From Enterobacteriaceae bacterium RIT714 (GTDB lineage Bacteria > Pseudomonadota > Gammaproteobacteria > Enterobacterales > Enterobacteriaceae), in NCBI GenBank assembly GCA_009668015.1, contig WJYB01000001.1:248001-312000 (forward strand): 64,000 bases of DNA, read 5' to 3'. How positions within the stretch are numbered: the first letter of the stretch is position 1; each line of letters starts with the position of its first letter. Below the pieces are notes generated by a model, which was given only the letters and a program-made list of their open reading frames with translations, was not told the origin of the DNA and made no database searches. This document shows, piece by piece, positions 1 to 9,371 of the stretch. The position numbers were made by a program, and so were the translations under genes.

Positions 1-37
1 GTGTTATCGCCGTTCGGATAAAACAGGAGTGGTAAGT

Positions 38-679
38 ATGTTTACGGGTATTGTGCAGGGCACGGCCAAGCTGGTGTCCATTGATGAAAAACCTAACTTC
101 CGAACCCATGTTGTGGAGCTGCCGGAATATATGCTCGATGGGCTGGAAACCGGTGCATCGGTTGCGCATAACGGCTGCTGTCTGACGGTAACCGAAATTA
201 ACGGTAACCGTATTAGCTTCGACCTGATGAAAGAAACCCTGCGTATTACCAATCTGGGCGAGCTGGTCGTCGGTGATACGGTTAACGTTGAGCGAGCGGC
301 AAAGTTCAGCGATGAAATTGGCGGGCATTTAATGTCAGGCCACATCATGACAACCGCGGAAATTTCTAAAATCCTGACCTCAGAAAATAACCGTCAAATC
401 TGGTTTAAGGTGCAGGATCCGACATTAATGAAATACATCCTTTATAAAGGATTTATCGGCGTGGATGGAATTAGCCTGACGGTGGGTGAAGTGACCCCAA
501 CCCGTTTCTGCGTGCATTTAATTCCGGAAACCTTACAGCGCACGACGCTGGGCAGTAAAAAACTGGGGCATCGCATTAATATTGAAATCGACCCGCAAAC
601 CCAGGCGGTTGTGGATACCGTCGAGCGCGTGCTGGCGGCAAAAGAATCGGCGGCGAAATTCACCTCTGAAGAAGAATAA
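38..679 (+). CDS. ribC: Riboflavin synthase, alpha subunit
   Basis: The enzyme dismutates two 6,7-dimethyl-8-ribityllumazine molecules to riboflavin plus a pyrimidinedione, the last step of cytosolic vitamin B2 synthesis. The 213-residue length equals the E. coli enzyme. The protein begins with the conserved MFTGIVQG and consists of two homologous lumazine-binding halves (about 1-97 and 98-200), the second containing [14 protein letters not shown] chose the ATG at 38 because AGGAG lies at 25-29, 8 bases upstream; an in-frame GTG at 29 overlaps that Shine-Dalgarno. The gene is also called ribE in some systems. It converges on cfa, as in K-12. Only 37 bases precede it here, so its promoter cannot be judged. 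Confidence 0.97.
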   Translation: MFTGIVQGTAKLVSIDEKPNFRTHVVELPEYMLDGLETGASVAHNGCCLTVTEINGNRISFDLMKETLRITNLGELVVGDTVNVERAAKFSDEIGGHLMSGHIMTTAEISKILTSENNRQIWFKVQDPTLMKYILYKGFIGVDGISLTVGEVTPTRFCVHLIPETLQRTTLGSKKLGHRINIEIDPQTQAVVDTVERVLAAKESAAKFTSEEE

Positions 680-682
680 AAA

Positions 683-709
683 ATACCCCGGCAAGCCGGG
701 GATTTTTTT
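683..709. terminator. Bidirectional terminator between ribC and cfa
   Basis: CCCCGG-CAAG-CCGGGG forms a six-pair GC stem with a four-base loop, followed by A then a run of T on the plus strand and preceded by an A-rich stretch that gives T on the minus strand. It sits between two convergent genes and can serve both. Confidence 0.85.
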
Positions 710-1856
710 AGCGAGCGACGCGCAGCCCGTGTTCCACTCCGCGGCTGAAAACGACCTGCCACAGTTGAATATCACGCGCGCGAAAAGCCCCTGCGCAGGC
801 GTTCAGATAATAGCTAAACATCCGTTTGAATCGTTCAGAATAGTTGTCAGCGATTTCCGGCCAGCTGGCCAGGAAGCGGGAGTGCCACGCCATGAGGGTG
901 GTATCGTAATCCGCGCCAAAATTATGCCAGTCTTCCACAATAAAATGCGGTTCGCTGGCCGTCGCAATCTGGCGAACGGAGGGTAAACAGCCATTCGGAA
1001 AGATGTATTTGTTTATCCAGGGATCCACACAATGATCTGTTTTTTTGGAACCAATGGTGTGTAGCAGGAAAATACCGTCTGGTTTCAGGTTGCGGTCAGC
1101 CACGCTGAAATAGGTATCATAGTTTTTAGGACCCACATGCTCGAACATGCCGACAGACACGATCCGGTCGAACTGATCGTTTAAATCGCGATAGTCCTGG
1201 AGCAAAATAGTGACATCTAACCCTTCGCAGCGTTCCTGTGCCATTTTTTGTTGCTCGGCAGAAATCGTCACGCCCACCACGCTTACGCCGTAGTTTTTTG
1301 CCATGAACCAGGCAAGACCGCCCCAGCCACAGCCAATATCCAGCACGCGCATTCCAGGCTGCAGCTGCAGCTTATCGCAGATCAATCGCAGTTTTGCCTG
1401 CTGGGCTTCTTCGAGCGTCGTCGCCTCTTTCCAGTAGGCGCAAGAATATTGCATCAGCGGATCGAGCATACGGCTAAACAGATCGTTGCCCAGGTCGTAG
1501 TGCTCTTTGCCGACAATCCATGCCCGTTTTTTACTTTGCAGATTAAACAGGCGAGCAGAGGCGATGCGAAGCGTATCTTTCAGGTGGCGGGGGAGCTGAT
1601 TTTCCAGTCCGGCGCGGAGAACGTTATTGAAAAAAAGGTCCAGTCGCTCGCATTCCCACCAGCCATCCATAAAGCTTTCGCCCAGCCCCAGGGACCCTTC
1701 CTGTAAAACGCGTTTAAAAAAATCGGGATGTTTGACCTGAATATCAGAGGAGGCAGGTCCGTTAATAGTGATACCTGCCCGGCTCAATAATTCATTAACG
1801 ATCCGGAACCAGTCATCGTCCCGTACGGTGACTTCTTCTATACACGATGAACTCAT
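708..1856 (-). CDS. cfa: Cyclopropane-fatty-acyl-phospholipid synthase
   Basis: Transfers a methylene group from S-adenosylmethionine to cis double bonds of unsaturated phospholipid acyl chains, hardening the membrane to acid on entry to stationary phase. It is 382 residues long, identical to E. coli Cfa. The SAM-binding loop VLDIGCGWGG is at 171-180. The conserved QYSCAYW (Cys139) and the C-terminal YLNACAGAFRARDIQLWQ block are intact. The enzyme is a peripheral protein at the inner membrane. It converges with ribC; punC lies upstream on the same strand but has its own hairpin between. In E. coli the long cfa leader is a small-RNA target, and the 297-bp upstream gap here would accommodate such a leader. 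Confidence 0.97.
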   Translation of the reverse strand: MSSSCIEEVTVRDDDWFRIVNELLSRAGITINGPASSDIQVKHPDFFKRVLQEGSLGLGESFMDGWWECERLDLFFNNVLRAGLENQLPRHLKDTLRIASARLFNLQSKKRAWIVGKEHYDLGNDLFSRMLDPLMQYSCAYWKEATTLEEAQQAKLRLICDKLQLQPGMRVLDIGCGWGGLAWFMAKNYGVSVVGVTISAEQQKMAQERCEGLDVTILLQDYRDLNDQFDRIVSVGMFEHVGPKNYDTYFSVADRNLKPDGIFLLHTIGSKKTDHCVDPWINKYIFPNGCLPSVRQIATASEPHFIVEDWHNFGADYDTTLMAWHSRFLASWPEIADNYSERFKRMFSYYLNACAGAFRARDIQLWQVVFSRGVEHGLRVAR

Positions 1857-2153
1857 AGCTTCTCCATCACCTGTATGTGATCAGAACCTTCAAACAGCGT
1901 AGCTGTTTTTTTGGGTTTGTGAGAAATCTCACGGAGTGTCCGTGAGGCTAATATCCGACGTAGAACAGAGGAAGGGAGATAACCCTTGCCGAAAAGCCTT
2001 CCATGGTAAAACGGGAGCACTCCGGCTCCCGTTAACACATAATAATTATCGTAATTATCTAAGCCAGTTTCAGTATAGGCGGCATAATTCGGTGATTCAA
2101 CAGAAAATTGTTAGCAACCTAATCACATGAATTTAATATAATTCAATGCGCGA
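1857..2153 (-). promoter_or_regulatory. cfa upstream region and leader
   Basis: A 297-bp stretch without a gene between the start of cfa and the end of punC. It must hold the cfa promoter or promoters. In E. coli cfa has a sigma-70 promoter giving a long leader and a sigma-S promoter nearer the gene; I cannot place them precisely here. It also contains the hairpin at 2010-2033, which probably ends the punC transcript. Confidence 0.5.
2006..2033 (-). terminator. Likely terminator downstream of punC
   Basis: Read on the minus strand, AACGGGAG and CTCCCGTT pair around an eight-base loop and are followed by TTTTACC. It lies about 120 bases past the punC stop codon. The T run is short, so termination may be partial. 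Confidence 0.45.
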
Positions 2154-3353
2154 CTATGCCCGGCTCGATTCAGCCTTTGAGCTGTCGTCCGTCAGCGCTT
2201 TCGCCGATGCCTGCATGCGATACCCCAGCAGGGCAAGCGCCACGGTAACCAGCATCACGCTGGTGGTGGTCATCAGCGGTGTGGCAATCAGCGCAGAGAC
2301 AATCAGGCTTGCCAGGAAGCACAGACCCAATTGCAGGGTGTTTTGCAGCGCTGCGGCGCGGCCGGTTGCCTGTGGGAACGGGCGCAGAGCCTGGGCCACC
2401 ACGATAGGGTAGATAGCACCGTTAGCCACGGCCATCACACAGAACGGGATCAGAATTTCGACCAACGACGCGCCGGGTATAAACCCGACAGCCCATGTGC
2501 CGATCACGCTGGCGGCATACAGAACCAGAAGCCAGGGGAGCATCTGGTGACCCTGCCATTTTTGCAGCGCCGCGCGGCAACCATACCCGCCAACCAGGAA
2601 AGCAATCGTCTGCGGGACATAGCTCAGGCCAATCACTGCCGGGCTGTAACCCATCTCATGCAGAATGAATGGCGACCCGGTGAGCCAGGCAAAAAAACTG
2701 GCAGAACAGGCGGCGTAAATCAGCACATTGCCGCGATAAGCGCGCGAACGCAGAAGCGACAGGAAGGTCACCCGGCTTTCATTATTCTCAGCGGTTTTGG
2801 CCGGCGCAGGTTTCAGCGTCAAGGCCGGCAACATTAAGACCAGCGTAATGATGAACAACGTAGCAAAGATGGCCTGCCAGTCAAAATGCACCAGGATCCA
2901 GCTGCCGAGCAGCGGTGCCAGCGCCGGAGAAAGACCCACCAGCGGCATAATGGTGGCAAAAATACGGTTTACCCGTGAGGCCGGATAATAATCCGTGACC
3001 AGTGCCTGCCAGGTGACGGCGGCGGCACACACGCCAAAGGCCTGAACAAAACGCAGGACCAGCAGCCAGGTGGCATCGCGCACCCACAGCATCCCGAGGC
3101 AACCTGCCGCGAAAATAGCCAGGCCGATCAGTAAAACAGGCTTGCGGCCATATCGGTCAGAAAGCGGTCCCCAGAGCAGCTGGGCGAAGGCAAAGCCAGC
3201 CAGGAACACGCTCAGGCTGGCGCTGATGGCTGCAGCGGGCGTCTGGAGATCGGCCTGCATCGCGGCGAACGCGGGCAGATACATATCGGTGGCCAAAAAG
3301 CCCAGCACGCTTAAGCCGCCGAGCCAGACCAAAAATCCTTTGTTGGGTTGCAT
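2154..3353 (-). CDS. punC: Purine-linked MFS transporter PunC (YdhC)
   Basis: Inner-membrane drug/H+ antiporter-type major facilitator protein (Bcr/CflA group) of 399 residues with about 12 hydrophobic segments. The loop [12 protein letters not shown] after the second segment is the MFS motif A. It matches E. coli YdhC over its whole length. That protein was renamed PunC after being linked to purine nucleoside transport under control of the neighbouring LysR regulator PunR. The divergent punR starts 114 bases away, the usual arrangement for a LysR regulator and its target. Substrate and direction of transport are inferred from the E. coli work, not from the sequence. Confidence 0.9.
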   Translation of the reverse strand: MQPNKGFLVWLGGLSVLGFLATDMYLPAFAAMQADLQTPAAAISASLSVFLAGFAFAQLLWGPLSDRYGRKPVLLIGLAIFAAGCLGMLWVRDATWLLVLRFVQAFGVCAAAVTWQALVTDYYPASRVNRIFATIMPLVGLSPALAPLLGSWILVHFDWQAIFATLFIITLVLMLPALTLKPAPAKTAENNESRVTFLSLLRSRAYRGNVLIYAACSASFFAWLTGSPFILHEMGYSPAVIGLSYVPQTIAFLVGGYGCRAALQKWQGHQMLPWLLVLYAASVIGTWAVGFIPGASLVEILIPFCVMAVANGAIYPIVVAQALRPFPQATGRAAALQNTLQLGLCFLASLIVSALIATPLMTTTSVMLVTVALALLGYRMQASAKALTDDSSKAESSRA

Positions 3354-3467
3354 TGTTATATTTTCCTAAGAAGGCAGGTACACACTGGCGCAAAGTGTAG
3401 GGAGTGCAATCTGCCTTGTGAAACGCTAATATTTGGCGGTTGCATTCAAAAATTTTGCAGGCAAAAA

Positions 3468-4379
3468 ATGTGGTCTGAATATTCCCTGGAAGTGGTGGAT
3501 GCGGTCGCTCGCAATGGCAGCTTTAGCGGCGCGGCGCAAGAGCTGCATCGCGTCCCTTCTGCTATCAGCTATACGGTGCGTCAGCTGGAAGAGTGGCTGG
3601 CGGTTCCGCTGTTTGAGCGTCGTCACCGCGACGTGGTTCTGACGCCAGCAGGCGCGTGGTTTTTGAAAGAAGGGCGCTCTGTTATCAAAAAAATGATGAT
3701 CACGCGAGAACAGTGCCAGCAGATTGCCAATGGCTGGCGCGGGCATCTGTCTATCGCGGTTGATAATATCGTTAAACCCGAACGCACCCGGCAGATGATC
3801 GTCGACTTCTATCGCCATTTCTCGGACGTAGAACTTCGCGTCTCGCAGGAGGTGTTTAATGGCGTGTGGGATGCGCTGTCGGATGGCAGGGTAGAGATGG
3901 CCATCGGGGCGACGCAGGCGATCCCGGTGGGTGGGCGCTATGCGTTTCGGGATATGGGCTCATTGAGCTGGACCTGCGTTGTCGCCCGCCATCATCCGCT
4001 GGCGGCAATGGACGGCCCGCTGAGCGATGATACGTTGCGCAACTGGCCTTCACTGGTGCTGGAGGATACCTCCCGCTCGCTGCCTAAACGCATTACCTGG
4101 CTACTGGATAACCAGCGACGCGTGGTTGCGCCAGACTGGGAGTCGTCGGCAACCTGTCTCTCCGCCGGGCTGTGCGTGGGGATGGTGCCGGTTCACTTCG
4201 CTCGCCCTCGCATCGATCGCGGCGAGTGGGTGGCGTTGACGCTGGAAAATCCCTTCCCGGATGCGGCATGCTGTCTGACCTGGCAACAAAACGATATGTC
4301 GCCTGCGCTGGCCTGGCTGCTGGATTATCTGGGGGACAGTGAAACGCTGAACAAAGAGTGGCTGAAGGAGCCGGAGTAA
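3468..4379 (+). CDS. punR: LysR-family regulator PunR (YdhB)
   Basis: A LysR-type transcription factor of 303 residues with an N-terminal winged helix-turn-helix (about 5-62, including GSFSGAAQELHRVPSAISYTV) followed by the two-lobed effector-binding domain. I chose the ATG at 3468, which starts the family-typical MWSEYSLEVVDAV; the reading frame runs further upstream but without homology. E. coli YdhB, now PunR, activates the divergent punC in response to purine nucleosides. The 114-bp gap 3354-3467 should hold both promoters and the operator. The C-terminus is about seven residues shorter than the E. coli protein. Confidence 0.92.
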   Translation: MWSEYSLEVVDAVARNGSFSGAAQELHRVPSAISYTVRQLEEWLAVPLFERRHRDVVLTPAGAWFLKEGRSVIKKMMITREQCQQIANGWRGHLSIAVDNIVKPERTRQMIVDFYRHFSDVELRVSQEVFNGVWDALSDGRVEMAIGATQAIPVGGRYAFRDMGSLSWTCVVARHHPLAAMDGPLSDDTLRNWPSLVLEDTSRSLPKRITWLLDNQRRVVAPDWESSATCLSAGLCVGMVPVHFARPRIDRGEWVALTLENPFPDAACCLTWQQNDMSPALAWLLDYLGDSETLNKEWLKEPE

Positions 4380-4394
4380 CCGGCTCCCCTCAGA

Positions 4395-5420
4395 TTAACG
4401 GCGATAGTCGCGGAACGGACCGTCTGCAACTGAACGGCGTTCGATCAGACGCGGGTGTACTTCAATCGACTGTGATTCTTCACGTTTGCTGACGATGCGG
4501 TCCATCAGCATATTAAAGGCTGTTTCACCCAGCGAATCTTTCGGCTGGTGAATGGTTGTCAGCGCCGGGGTGAAGTAGCGGGCGTTGCGCACGTTATCGT
4601 ACCCGATCACGGAAATGTCCTGCGGCACGCGCAAACCGAGCTCATCGGCTGCGCAAAGAGCCCCCATCGCCATAATATCACCACCGATAAAGACCGCGGT
4701 TGGACGGTGCGACTGGGAGACGATCTGCTGCATCGCGCGATAGCCGGATTCCGGCTCGAAGTCACCCTGTACGATCCAGTTTTCTGGCACGGTGATCAGC
4801 GCTTCTTCCATCGCTTTCATAAAACCAGCAAGACGCCCTGCGCCGGTATTGCGCTCAAGCGGACCCGGGATCACGCCGATTTCACGATGACCGCGCTCAA
4901 TCAGATAGCGGCCCGCCATGTAGCCGCCTTCAAAAGCGTTGTCGTTGACGGAATCGGTAAAATCAGCGCGGGTATCACCCCAGTCCATCACCACCATCGG
5001 AATATGGCGGTACTCCTCCAGCATGGAAAGCACGGACTCCGGGTATTCAGAACACATCACCAGCAGGCCGTCGACGCGTTTCTGCGCCATCATCGACAGA
5101 TACGCGCGCTGTTTTTCCTGGCTGTTCCAGGCATTGCCCAGAATCAGGGTATAGCCTTTCTGGAAACAGTTTTTCTCGACCGCTTCGATGATCTCGGCAA
5201 AATAGGCCGCTTCGCTGCTGGTGGCCAGCAGGCCAATAGATTTGGTGTGGTTAACTTTCAGGCTACGCGCAACGGCACTGGGGGAGTAGTGCAGTTCCTT
5301 GATCGCCGCCCACACCGCGTTGCGCGTTTCTTCCGCAACGAAACGGGTTTTGTTAATTACATGTGATACGGTTGTAGTGGAAACGTTTGCGCGTTTCGCC
5401 ACATCTTTGATTGTTGCCAT
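4395..5420 (-). CDS. purR: HTH-type purine repressor
   Basis: LacI/GalR-family repressor of purine and some pyrimidine synthesis genes, active when bound to hypoxanthine or guanine. It has 341 residues, as in E. coli. The helix-turn-helix with [21 protein letters not shown] is at 3-22, followed by the hinge helix SAVARSLK and a periplasmic-binding-protein-like corepressor domain from about 60. It is a cytoplasmic dimer. It converges on punR with only 15 bp between stop codons. Two palindromes centred on AAACGTTT, one upstream and one inside the first codons, match the two autoregulatory operators known for E. coli purR. Confidence 0.97.
   Translation of the reverse strand: MATIKDVAKRANVSTTTVSHVINKTRFVAEETRNAVWAAIKELHYSPSAVARSLKVNHTKSIGLLATSSEAAYFAEIIEAVEKNCFQKGYTLILGNAWNSQEKQRAYLSMMAQKRVDGLLVMCSEYPESVLSMLEEYRHIPMVVMDWGDTRADFTDSVNDNAFEGGYMAGRYLIERGHREIGVIPGPLERNTGAGRLAGFMKAMEEALITVPENWIVQGDFEPESGYRAMQQIVSQSHRPTAVFIGGDIMAMGALCAADELGLRVPQDISVIGYDNVRNARYFTPALTTIHQPKDSLGETAFNMLMDRIVSKREESQSIEVHPRLIERRSVADGPFRDYRR
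5379..5392 (-). promoter_or_regulatory. Candidate PurR operator inside purR
   Basis: GGAAACGTTTGCGC, within the first 15 codons of purR, contains the AAACGTTT core of the PurR box. A second operator in the coding start is known for E. coli purR. The flanks match the consensus only partly. Confidence 0.45.
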
Positions 5421-5463
5421 TACATGTCACTCCAGACCATATCTTAAACTCCTGAAATACTTA

Positions 5464-5481
5464 AAGGTAAACGTTTGCCTT
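5464..5481 (-). promoter_or_regulatory. PurR operator upstream of purR
   Basis: AAGGTAAACGTTTGCCTT is a near-perfect palindrome with the AAACGTTT core of the PurR box. It begins 44 bases upstream of the purR start codon, where the autoregulatory operator lies in E. coli. Confidence 0.65.
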
Positions 5482-5716
5482 CTCTCACCCTTATCTCGCA
5501 ATGTGAATTGCGATACGCCGGGAAAACGACTCAGAACGTCAGGAGGGGGTCAGTGGCCGGTACGCTTATAAATTTAGCGTGGAATTTTGTCTCATCTTGA
5601 TGAAAAGGGGAAGAGCAAAAACGGTTATCAGCCTAAATCCAGGAAGATTTTTGGGGTAAACTGTGTAAAAATGAGCAAGCTCACTATTCGTGGGGAGATT
5701 AAAAGGAGAAAAATTG

Positions 5717-5806
5717 ATGAGTACCGATCTTAAGTTTTCGCTGACGACAACTATTATTGTTCTGGCTCTGATTGTCGCTGCGGGTCTGACCGCTGCACTG
5801 CACTGA
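5717..5806 (+). CDS. ynhF: Small inner-membrane protein YnhF
   Basis: This 29-residue protein starts MSTDLKFSLTTT and consists almost entirely of one hydrophobic helix (about 8-27), ending in AALH. It is near identical to E. coli YnhF, a verified small membrane protein of unknown function. AAGGAG at 5703-5708 stands 8 bases before the ATG, a strong ribosome site. It lies between purR and ydhP, as in E. coli. It is short enough to be missed by ordinary gene callers. Confidence 0.9.
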   Translation: MSTDLKFSLTTTIIVLALIVAAGLTAALH

Positions 5807-5968
5807 TTTAAACGGGGGAGAGACTCTCCCTCGTTCTCCTCTCTGATTGTTACCCTTATTGCAAAAATCTTTTGCTGATTTGTTAACTTCTCATTTTTTG
5901 TGATTGATGTCATGCTTTTGACTTCTTAGTTCTGTGTCGCGTAATGACACGGCATCCGGAGTTGAACA

Positions 5969-7138
5969 ATGAAAATCAATTTTCCTCTGCTGGCCCTGGC
6001 GATTGGCGCTTTTGGGATTGGCACCACCGAGTTTTCCCCGATGGGGCTGTTACCGGTTATTGCCAGAGGGGTAGACGTCTCTATTCCGGCGGCGGGTATG
6101 CTGATCAGCGCCTACGCCATTGGCGTGATGATTGGTGCGCCTCTGATGACGCTGCTGCTGTCTCATCGCGCACGCCGCAATGCCCTTATTTTCCTGATGG
6201 CGATTTTTACGCTGGGCAACGTGCTCTCGGCGATGGCTCCTGATTACACCACGCTGCTGCTGTCACGCATTCTGACCAGCCTGAACCACGGCGCGTTCTT
6301 TGGCCTCGGCTCGGTGGTGGCCGCAAGCGTAGTGCCAAAACACAAACAGGCCAGCGCGGTTGCCACCATGTTTATGGGGCTGACCATTGCCAATATTGGC
6401 GGTGTTCCGGCGGCGACCTGGCTGGGCGAGGTCATTGGCTGGCGGATGTCGTTCCTCGCTACGGCGCTGTTAGGCGTTGTTGCGATGGTGGCATTATTAT
6501 TCTCGCTGCCAAAAGGAGAAGCGGGCGAGCGGCCTGATGTCCGTAAAGAGTTGTCGGTGCTGGTTCGTCCGCAGGTGCTGTCGGCTCTGCTCACGACGGT
6601 ATTAGGTGCAGGCGCAATGTTCACGCTCTATACCTATATTTCCCCGGTTCTGCATGATATTACGCACGCCACTCCGATCTTCGTGACGGCCATGCTGGTG
6701 CTGATTGGCGTAGGTTTCTCCATTGGCAACTATCTGGGCGGCAAGCTGGCAGATCGTTCGGTTAGCGGTACGCTGAAAGGGTTTTTAACGCTGCTGATCG
6801 TTATCATGGTGGCGATTCCCTGGCTGGCGCGCAATGAGTTCGGCGCGGCTATTGCTATGGTGGTGTGGGGCGCGGCGACCTTTGCGGTTGTTCCACCGCT
6901 GCAGATGCGCGTGATGCGCGTTGCCCACGAAGCACCGGGGCTTTCGTCATCCGTCAATATCGGGGCGTTTAATCTCGGTAATGCGCTGGGTGCGGCAGCG
7001 GGTGGGGCGGTGATTTCTGGCGGGCTGGGATACGCTTTTGTGCCGGTGATGGGGGCGATCATTGCGGCGCTGGGTCTGCTACTGGTGCTTGCGTCGGGCC
7101 GTAAACAGCCGGAACCGGTAAGCGCGACAGAGTCATGA
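5969..7138 (+). CDS. ydhP: Inner-membrane MFS transporter YdhP
   Basis: DHA1-group major facilitator of 389 residues with 12 predicted membrane helices. The start MKINFPLLALAIGAFGIGTTEFSPMGLLPVIA is typical of the AraJ/YdhP branch. It is probably a proton-driven exporter of small molecules; the substrate is not known from sequence. The ATG at 5969 begins the conserved N-terminus, with CCGGAG just upstream. Its stop codon falls six bases before the stem of the sodB terminator, which probably also ends this transcript although the T run on this strand is poor. Confidence 0.9.
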   Translation: MKINFPLLALAIGAFGIGTTEFSPMGLLPVIARGVDVSIPAAGMLISAYAIGVMIGAPLMTLLLSHRARRNALIFLMAIFTLGNVLSAMAPDYTTLLLSRILTSLNHGAFFGLGSVVAASVVPKHKQASAVATMFMGLTIANIGGVPAATWLGEVIGWRMSFLATALLGVVAMVALLFSLPKGEAGERPDVRKELSVLVRPQVLSALLTTVLGAGAMFTLYTYISPVLHDITHATPIFVTAMLVLIGVGFSIGNYLGGKLADRSVSGTLKGFLTLLIVIMVAIPWLARNEFGAAIAMVVWGAATFAVVPPLQMRVMRVAHEAPGLSSSVNIGAFNLGNALGAAAGGAVISGGLGYAFVPVMGAIIAALGLLLVLASGRKQPEPVSATES

Positions 7139-7167
7139 AAAAACGCAGAAGGGGAGCCCCTTCTGCG
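7138..7167 (-). terminator. sodB terminator
   Basis: CGCAGAAGGGG and CCCCTTCTGCG pair as an 11-bp stem around AG (7144-7167), followed on the minus strand by TTTTTT. A strong intrinsic terminator for sodB, shared head-on with ydhP. Confidence 0.9.
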
Positions 7168-7173
7168 TGTCTC

Positions 7174-7755
7174 TTACGATGCGAAGTTCTTCGCAACAAA
7201 TTCCCAGTTAACCAGCGCCCAGAAATGCTCAAGGTAGTTCGGGCGCGCGTTACGGTAATCAATGTAGTAGGCATGTTCCCACACATCGACGGTCATCAGC
7301 GGCGTGGCGCTGGTGGTCAGTGGTGTGCCCGCGTTTGAGGTAGAGACGATAGCCAGTTTGCCGTCGGCCTCTTTCACCAGCCAGGTCCAGCCAGAACCAA
7401 AGTTCTTGATCGCGGCGTCAGTAAACTTCGCTTTAAAATCTGCAAAGCTACCGAAAGCGGCAGTGATTGCTGATGCCAGCTCACCCTTTGGTTCTCCGCC
7501 TGCATTTGGTGCCAGGCAGTGCCAGTAAAACGTGTGGTTCCATACCTGAGCGGCATTGTTGAAAATGCCGCCCTCAGAGCTACGCACGATCTCTTCGAGG
7601 GATTTGCCTTCGAAAGCGGTGCCTTTCACCAGATTGTTCAGGTTGGTGACGTAGGTCTGGTGATGTTTGCCGTAATGGTATTCCAGGGTTTCCGCAGAAA
7701 TGTGCGGGGCCAGGGCGTCTTTTGCATACGGTAGTGCAGGTAATTCGAACGACAT
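7174..7755 (-). CDS. sodB: Superoxide dismutase [Fe]
   Basis: Cytosolic iron superoxide dismutase converting superoxide to oxygen and hydrogen peroxide. It has 193 residues, as in E. coli. The iron ligands His27, His74, Asp157 and His161 are all in place, in [14 protein letters not shown] and DVWEHAYY. Ribosome site AAGGAG is followed by AAGCAATG. The bases around the start codon contain the AGCAATGT stretch that pairs with the iron-responsive small RNA RyhB in E. coli, so the gene is probably shut down when iron is scarce. Single-gene transcript with its own terminator. Confidence 0.98.
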   Translation of the reverse strand: MSFELPALPYAKDALAPHISAETLEYHYGKHHQTYVTNLNNLVKGTAFEGKSLEEIVRSSEGGIFNNAAQVWNHTFYWHCLAPNAGGEPKGELASAITAAFGSFADFKAKFTDAAIKNFGSGWTWLVKEADGKLAIVSTSNAGTPLTTSATPLMTVDVWEHAYYIDYRNARPNYLEHFWALVNWEFVAKNFAS

Positions 7756-7759
7756 TGCT
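7751..7759 (-). promoter_or_regulatory. RyhB pairing site at the sodB start
   Basis: The minus strand reads AGCAATGTC across the initiation codon. It is complementary to the ACAUUGCU core of E. coli RyhB and occupies the same place as the proven E. coli site. RyhB itself is not in this window. Confidence 0.55.
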
Positions 7760-7876
7760 TCTCTCCTTATTATATTTTACGCATTAATAACCATATTAAA
7801 TGCAGGGATAGAGTAGCAGATCGAAAGGGTAGACAAAAGAGGCGCTTACCCTGCCACTTATCTGACAGGGCAGGGA

Positions 7877-8638
7877 TTATCGGATGGTTTTCGGCGTCAT
7901 AACGCGGCGAGCGCCGACGTAGTGGCGAACCCAGTAGTCTTCGCTGAGGGAGGTGATCTGGATATCCTGGCCGCTACGTGGGGACTGAATAAACTTACCG
8001 TTACCCACATAAACGCCCACGTGATCGGCGGTTCCACGACCTTGCGTACGGAAGAAGACCAGATCGCCGCTTTCCAGCGCTCCGCGTTCAACAGAAGCTG
8101 CATCGCGCAGGTGGTACATTTCATTTGCGGTACGAGGAATGCGGAATTTCACCAGGTCTTTATAGGCGTAATAGACCAGACCGCTGCAATCGAAACCGGT
8201 GCGTGGCGAAGTGCCACCCCAGTGATAGGGTTTGCCAATCTGGCCCATCAATTTATTCATCGCGGTTTTTTGCGCTTTCTGAACGCGAACTTTATGCACC
8301 TCAGACAGCTTCGCGGTTTTGCTCACATTCACGCAGCTCTTTTTATATCCTTTACGCGCAGTGCATTTTTGAGTCACCAGAGTGGAGGCGGTGCGGCTGA
8401 CTTTGCGGGATGATTTCGGAGTGGTTTTGCTGGCGGTGAGTTGTTTCTTATGAGTCGTTGTTTTTTTCTTTTCGTTTTTACTGGTGGTTTTTTTCTTACG
8501 TTCTGTGGTTTTTGCCAGATGCGATTTTTGCACAGCAGAGTGCCGCGCCTGCTCGGAGGCGTTAGCCGCTGGCGTAAAAGCAAGTGTTGTAAACAGTAAA
8601 GCACAGAGCGTGATCGAGATTTTTGTTATCCGCGCCAC
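7877..8638 (-). CDS. mepH: Murein DD-endopeptidase MepH
   Basis: NlpC/P60 cysteine peptidase that cleaves D-Ala-mDAP crosslinks in peptidoglycan. It has 253 residues: a signal peptide (MARITKISITLCALLF onward, cut after about 27), a Lys/Thr/Ser-rich low-complexity linker (about 30-120) and the catalytic domain at about 135-253, with TGFDCSGLVYYAY (Cys nucleophile) and TADHVGVYVG (His). I chose the GTG at 8638 because it begins the family N-terminus; upstream codons have no homology. It is periplasmic or envelope-associated and formerly called ydhO. The linker is rich in KKTT and SKTT-type repeats. Confidence 0.93.
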   Translation of the reverse strand: MARITKISITLCALLFTTLAFTPAANASEQARHSAVQKSHLAKTTERKKKTTSKNEKKKTTTHKKQLTASKTTPKSSRKVSRTASTLVTQKCTARKGYKKSCVNVSKTAKLSEVHKVRVQKAQKTAMNKLMGQIGKPYHWGGTSPRTGFDCSGLVYYAYKDLVKFRIPRTANEMYHLRDAASVERGALESGDLVFFRTQGRGTADHVGVYVGNGKFIQSPRSGQDIQITSLSEDYWVRHYVGARRVMTPKTIR

Positions 8639-8976
8639 TGAGCAGTCCCCTGAAATTGTGCAGGCCATCAATAATACCCGCGTATGATTTACAAAGCCTG
8701 TCGATTCTAATCTAAAAAAACATAAAAAGTTAATAGACTTTTTGAATCTAAAATTGTGTTTCGTTAACGAGTGCAAATATTTTCATCATCCTGAAATGCT
8801 TTTGTTCACACTCTGAGCAAGACCACAGACGAGAATGGTTAAACGACATTCCAGATGCAACTTCAGCCGACAACCGTTAAGATATATATACGTGACGAAA
8901 ATGTTATTTTCCGATATCAGTCAGACCCGCTACAATGACAGACGATTGCCGTAACAGAAGTTAAAGGAAGCAAAAC
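8639..8976. other. mepH-grxD divergent intergenic region
   Basis: An AT-rich gap of 338 bp between divergently transcribed genes. It should hold both promoters. I see no open reading frame with a ribosome site and no clear operator. AAAGGA at 8964-8969 serves grxD. Confidence 0.6.
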
Positions 8977-9324
8977 ATGAGCACGACTATTGAAAAAATT
9001 CAGCACCAGATTGCTGAAAACCCGATTCTGCTGTACATGAAAGGTTCGCCGAAGCTGCCAAGCTGTGGTTTCTCTGCGCAGGCTGTTCAGGCCCTTTCTG
9101 CCTGTGGTGAGCGTTTTGCTTACGTTGATATTCTGCAAAATGCAGACATCCGTGCTGAACTGCCGAAATACGCTAACTGGCCGACTTTCCCGCAGCTGTG
9201 GGTGGATGGCGAACTGGTTGGCGGTTGCGACATTCTGATCGAAATGTACCAGCGTGGCGAACTGCAGCAGCTGATTAAAGAGACGGCTGCTAAGTACAAA
9301 ACCGAAGAGCCAGACGCAGAGTAA
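8977..9324 (+). CDS. grxD: Monothiol glutaredoxin 4
   Basis: A CGFS-type glutaredoxin of 115 residues with its active Cys30 in LPSCGFS. This class binds [2Fe-2S] clusters with glutathione and, with BolA proteins, delivers clusters and helps sense iron. It is cytosolic. The conserved WPTFPQLW and GGCDI segments bind glutathione. The length equals E. coli GrxD. In K-12 the large helicase gene lhr stands between rnt and grxD; here grxD and rnt are neighbours, tail to tail, sharing a terminator. Confidence 0.97.
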   Translation: MSTTIEKIQHQIAENPILLYMKGSPKLPSCGFSAQAVQALSACGERFAYVDILQNADIRAELPKYANWPTFPQLWVDGELVGGCDILIEMYQRGELQQLIKETAAKYKTEEPDAE

Positions 9325-9342
9325 TTCGCTGCGACCGGCCAT

Positions 9343-9371
9343 AAAAAAGCGACCAACCGGTCGCTTTTTTT
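9343..9371. terminator. Bidirectional terminator grxD/rnt
   Basis: GCGACC-AACC-GGTCGC is flanked by six A on one side and seven T on the other, so it terminates in both directions between convergent grxD and rnt. Confidence 0.9.

Noticed and set aside
5807-5850. GGGAGA-GAC-TCTCCC after ynhF as a terminator
   Set aside because: A hairpin can form, but no T run follows, so I do not call it.
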